This document shows, piece after piece, positions 8,032-9,241 of a stretch of 9,241 bases of DNA. Source of the DNA: a bacterium. Lineage in GTDB: Bacteria > Krumholzibacteriota > Krumholzibacteria > LZORAL124-64-63. The stretch is from the NCBI GenBank assembly GCA_016873405.1, contig VGXH01000047.1, forward strand, positions 1 to 9,241. The letters run 5' to 3'. The position numbers and the translations under genes were made by a program. Numbering within the stretch: position 1 is the first letter of the stretch; each line of letters opens with the position of its first letter. Under the pieces are notes generated by a model, which was given only the letters and a program-made list of their open reading frames with translations, was not told the origin of the DNA and made no database searches.

Positions 8032-8080
8032 GCTGGCAGGCAACGCCCCACGCGACCCCACAGGGAGAGCAGTCAGCCTC

Positions 8081-8794
8081 ATGCCCATCAAACGCGTCCT
8101 TACCTTGACGGCGATCTGCCTCGCCGCGCTGTCGCTGGTGTTCCTGGCCGCCGGGTGCAAGGAAGACAGCAAGCCCCGCATCACGCGCCTGAACGTGACG
8201 CCGGCCTGCGGCGTGGTGCCGGTTTCGGTGATCGCGACCGCGTACGCGTCCGGCGGCGACGAATCGGGCGCGCCCCTGGGCGGCAACAACAACCTCGACA
8301 TGACCTGGCTGTTCGGCGACGGCGGCACCGGCAGGACTTCGGTGACCTATCACACCTACACCGTGCCGGGCGAGTACGACGTGGTCGTGACCGCCGCCGA
8401 CCCGGCCGGGCAGACGGCGAGCGCGACCGTGCCCGTCGTCGTGCTGGCGGACAGCCTCCTGGTCGCGGTCACCACCAACTTCCCGGGCAACAACCCCACG
8501 ACCGCCGATGTTGTCCGCTTCGACGCCACGGTCGTGTCCTGCGCGCTCGACTACCCGACAGTGCTGGGCGATGCCGTCAAGCTCGCTTTCCGCTGGGAGA
8601 TGAACGACGGGTCCGGGCGCGTCTTCACCGAGGCGCAACCGGGCCGCCAGACCACCCCCGAGGGCGATCCCGGCGTGCGCTTCACCGCGCCCGGCGTCTA
8701 CGACGTCGAACTGACCGTCACCTATCCGGCCTGGGCGGTCACGCGGCACCGCACGATCCGCCTGACCGTGAGCGACCCCGGCGCCACGCCGTAG
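8081..8794 (+). CDS. Lipoprotein with two PKD-like domains
   Basis: A 237-residue exported protein. Residues 1-26 form a lipoprotein signal: MPIKR, a hydrophobic core, then the lipobox LAAGC with Cys26 as the acylated residue. The residue after Cys is Lys, not Asp, so the E. coli inner-membrane retention rule does not apply. Residues about 33-122 are a PKD domain: WLFGDG (76-81), the HTYTVPGEYDVVVTAAD strand pair, and a following beta strand. Residues about 124-232 look like a second, diverged PKD/Ig-like domain with WEMNDGSG (172-179) and FTAPGVYDVELTV. PKD domains are beta-sandwich modules usually involved in protein or polysaccharide contacts; no catalytic domain is present. There is no Arg/Lys-ending type IX C-terminal sorting domain, so it is unlikely to be SprA cargo. 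The ATG is supported by the lipobox spacing and by AGGGAGAG (8062-8069), about a dozen bases upstream. It has its own promoter and ends in a convergent spacer. Specific role unknown. Confidence 0.85.
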   Translation: MPIKRVLTLTAICLAALSLVFLAAGCKEDSKPRITRLNVTPACGVVPVSVIATAYASGGDESGAPLGGNNNLDMTWLFGDGGTGRTSVTYHTYTVPGEYDVVVTAADPAGQTASATVPVVVLADSLLVAVTTNFPGNNPTTADVVRFDATVVSCALDYPTVLGDAVKLAFRWEMNDGSGRVFTEAQPGRQTTPEGDPGVRFTAPGVYDVELTVTYPAWAVTRHRTIRLTVSDPGATP

Positions 8795-8808
8795 GCCCCG
8801 CGCGGGCG

Positions 8809-8824
8809 GCGCCCCCCGGGGCGC
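8809..8824. terminator. GC-only hairpin after the lipoprotein gene
   Basis: A perfect inverted repeat of GCGCCCC (8809-8815) and GGGGCGC (8818-8824) with a two-base centre starts 15 bases past the lipoprotein stop. It has no T-tract. It may act together with the larger hairpin just downstream in ending or protecting the transcript. The role is inferred from position. Confidence 0.35.
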
Positions 8825-8834
8825 ACCGAAAGAC

Positions 8835-8862
8835 CGGCGGGCCGCCCCAGGGCGGCCCGCCG
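8835..8862. terminator. Bidirectional terminator hairpin between convergent genes
   Basis: The arms 8835-8847 and 8850-8862 are perfectly complementary over 13 bp (CGGCGGGCCGCCC and its complement) around a CA centre; in RNA the loop would open to at least four bases. It sits midway between the lipoprotein stop (8794) and the metK stop (8917), transcribed toward each other, so it could serve both. No poly-T run follows on either strand, so a classic intrinsic terminator is not proven; GC-rich genomes often have hairpins without T-tracts here. A further 14-base palindrome lies at 8875-8888, closer to metK. Confidence 0.5.
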
Positions 8863-8916
8863 TCGCGTTGGCGTCGCTGCGCGCAGCGGTGTCCGGAACA
8901 GGTCCGGTCGCCGCGG

Positions 8917-9241
8917 TCAGCGGATCGCGGCCTTCAGCTTGTCGACCAGGTCGCGGCGCTCCCAGCTGAAGTCCTGGTCGTCGCGCCCGAAGTGGCCGTA
9001 GGCGGCCGTCGGCGCGAACACCGGCTTGCGCAGGTCCAGACGCGCGATGATCCCCTTCGGCGTCATGTCGGCCACCTCGCGGATGGCCGCCACGATCTTC
9101 GCCTCGGGCACCTTCGCCGTGCCGAAGCACTCGACGTTGATCGAGACCGGCTCGGCCACGCCGATCGCGTACGCGACCTGCACCTGGCAGCGATCGGCCA
9201 GGTTGGCGGCCACGACGTTGACCGCCAGGTGCCGCGCGGGG
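8917..9241 (-). CDS. metK: S-adenosylmethionine synthetase MetK, C-terminal part
   Basis: MetK makes S-adenosylmethionine from methionine and ATP in the cytosol, supplying methyl groups for the whole cell. Only the last 107 codons are in the window; the 5' end lies beyond the right edge (family length about 390 residues). The visible part is the C-terminal domain with its diagnostic run: [20 protein letters not shown] (E. coli [20 protein letters not shown]), then VECFGTAKV and TAAYGHFGR near the end, followed by [17 protein letters not shown] and TGA at 8917-8919. TAAYGHFGR is strongly conserved in bacterial MetK. Nothing suggests damage. It is transcribed toward the lipoprotein gene with terminator-like hairpins between, so it is probably unrelated in function to the envelope genes. 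Promoter and any SAM-responsive leader would lie outside the window. Confidence 0.97.
   Translation of the reverse strand, partial: PARHLAVNVVAANLADRCQVQVAYAIGVAEPVSINVECFGTAKVPEAKIVAAIREVADMTPKGIIARLDLRKPVFAPTAAYGHFGRDDQDFSWERRDLVDKLKAAIR

Noticed and set aside
7987..8070. Possible riboswitch before the lipoprotein, considered because metK is near
   Set aside because: No conserved core of a SAM or other riboswitch that I know could be matched, and metK is on the opposite strand with its 5' end elsewhere.
7955..9130. A 391-codon minus-strand frame crossing the lipoprotein gene and metK
   Set aside because: It is out of frame with the MetK C-terminus, opposite to a good lipoprotein gene, and crosses the terminator hairpins.

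Overview
The window is very GC-rich DNA from a diderm (LPS-type outer membrane) bacterium. The decisive clue is a long minus-strand gene recognisable as SprA/Sov, the outer-membrane translocon of the type IX secretion system (T9SS). SprA is known mainly from Bacteroidota and relatives. GC this high, with G/C at almost every third codon position, does not fit typical Bacteroidota. It suggests a GC-rich FCB-group lineage (Gemmatimonadota, Krumholzibacteriota, Eisenbacteria or similar). The phylum is an inference and cannot be fixed from this window.

Layout. (1) 1-5181, minus: the N-terminal 1727 codons of sprA. Its 3' end, the rest of the barrel, lies beyond the left edge. (2) 5178-5357, minus: a possible small gene whose stop overlaps the sprA GTG start by four bases. 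(3) 5182-5432: the divergent spacer between sprA and lptF, with weak hairpins but no convincing promoter. (4) 5433-7912, plus: lptF and lptG, a one-base-overlapping pair for the inner-membrane permease of the LPS export machine. LptF carries an unusual insertion of about 95 residues. (5) 7913-8080: a short spacer with the best promoter of the window (TTGCCC-17-TACATT with an extended -10) and a leader that can fold into two hairpins. (6) 8081-8794, plus: a lipoprotein with two PKD-like domains. (7) 8795-8916: a convergent spacer with strong GC-rich inverted repeats, probably terminator structures. (8) 8917-9241, minus: the C-terminal 107 residues of metK (S-adenosylmethionine synthetase), cut by the right edge.

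How the genes fit together. Most of the window concerns envelope construction. SprA is the outer-membrane pore for T9SS cargo, LptF/LptG extract LPS from the inner membrane, and the lipoprotein is exported and lipid-anchored. In known T9SS bacteria many cargo proteins are attached to a special LPS on the surface, so the head-to-head arrangement of sprA and lptFG is suggestive. It is not proof of co-function. metK is a housekeeping neighbour. I see no CRISPR array, tRNA or rRNA gene, insertion sequence, phage gene or long repeat, and no clear new multi-gene system. The most novel candidates are the small ORF coupled to sprA and the insertion in LptF.
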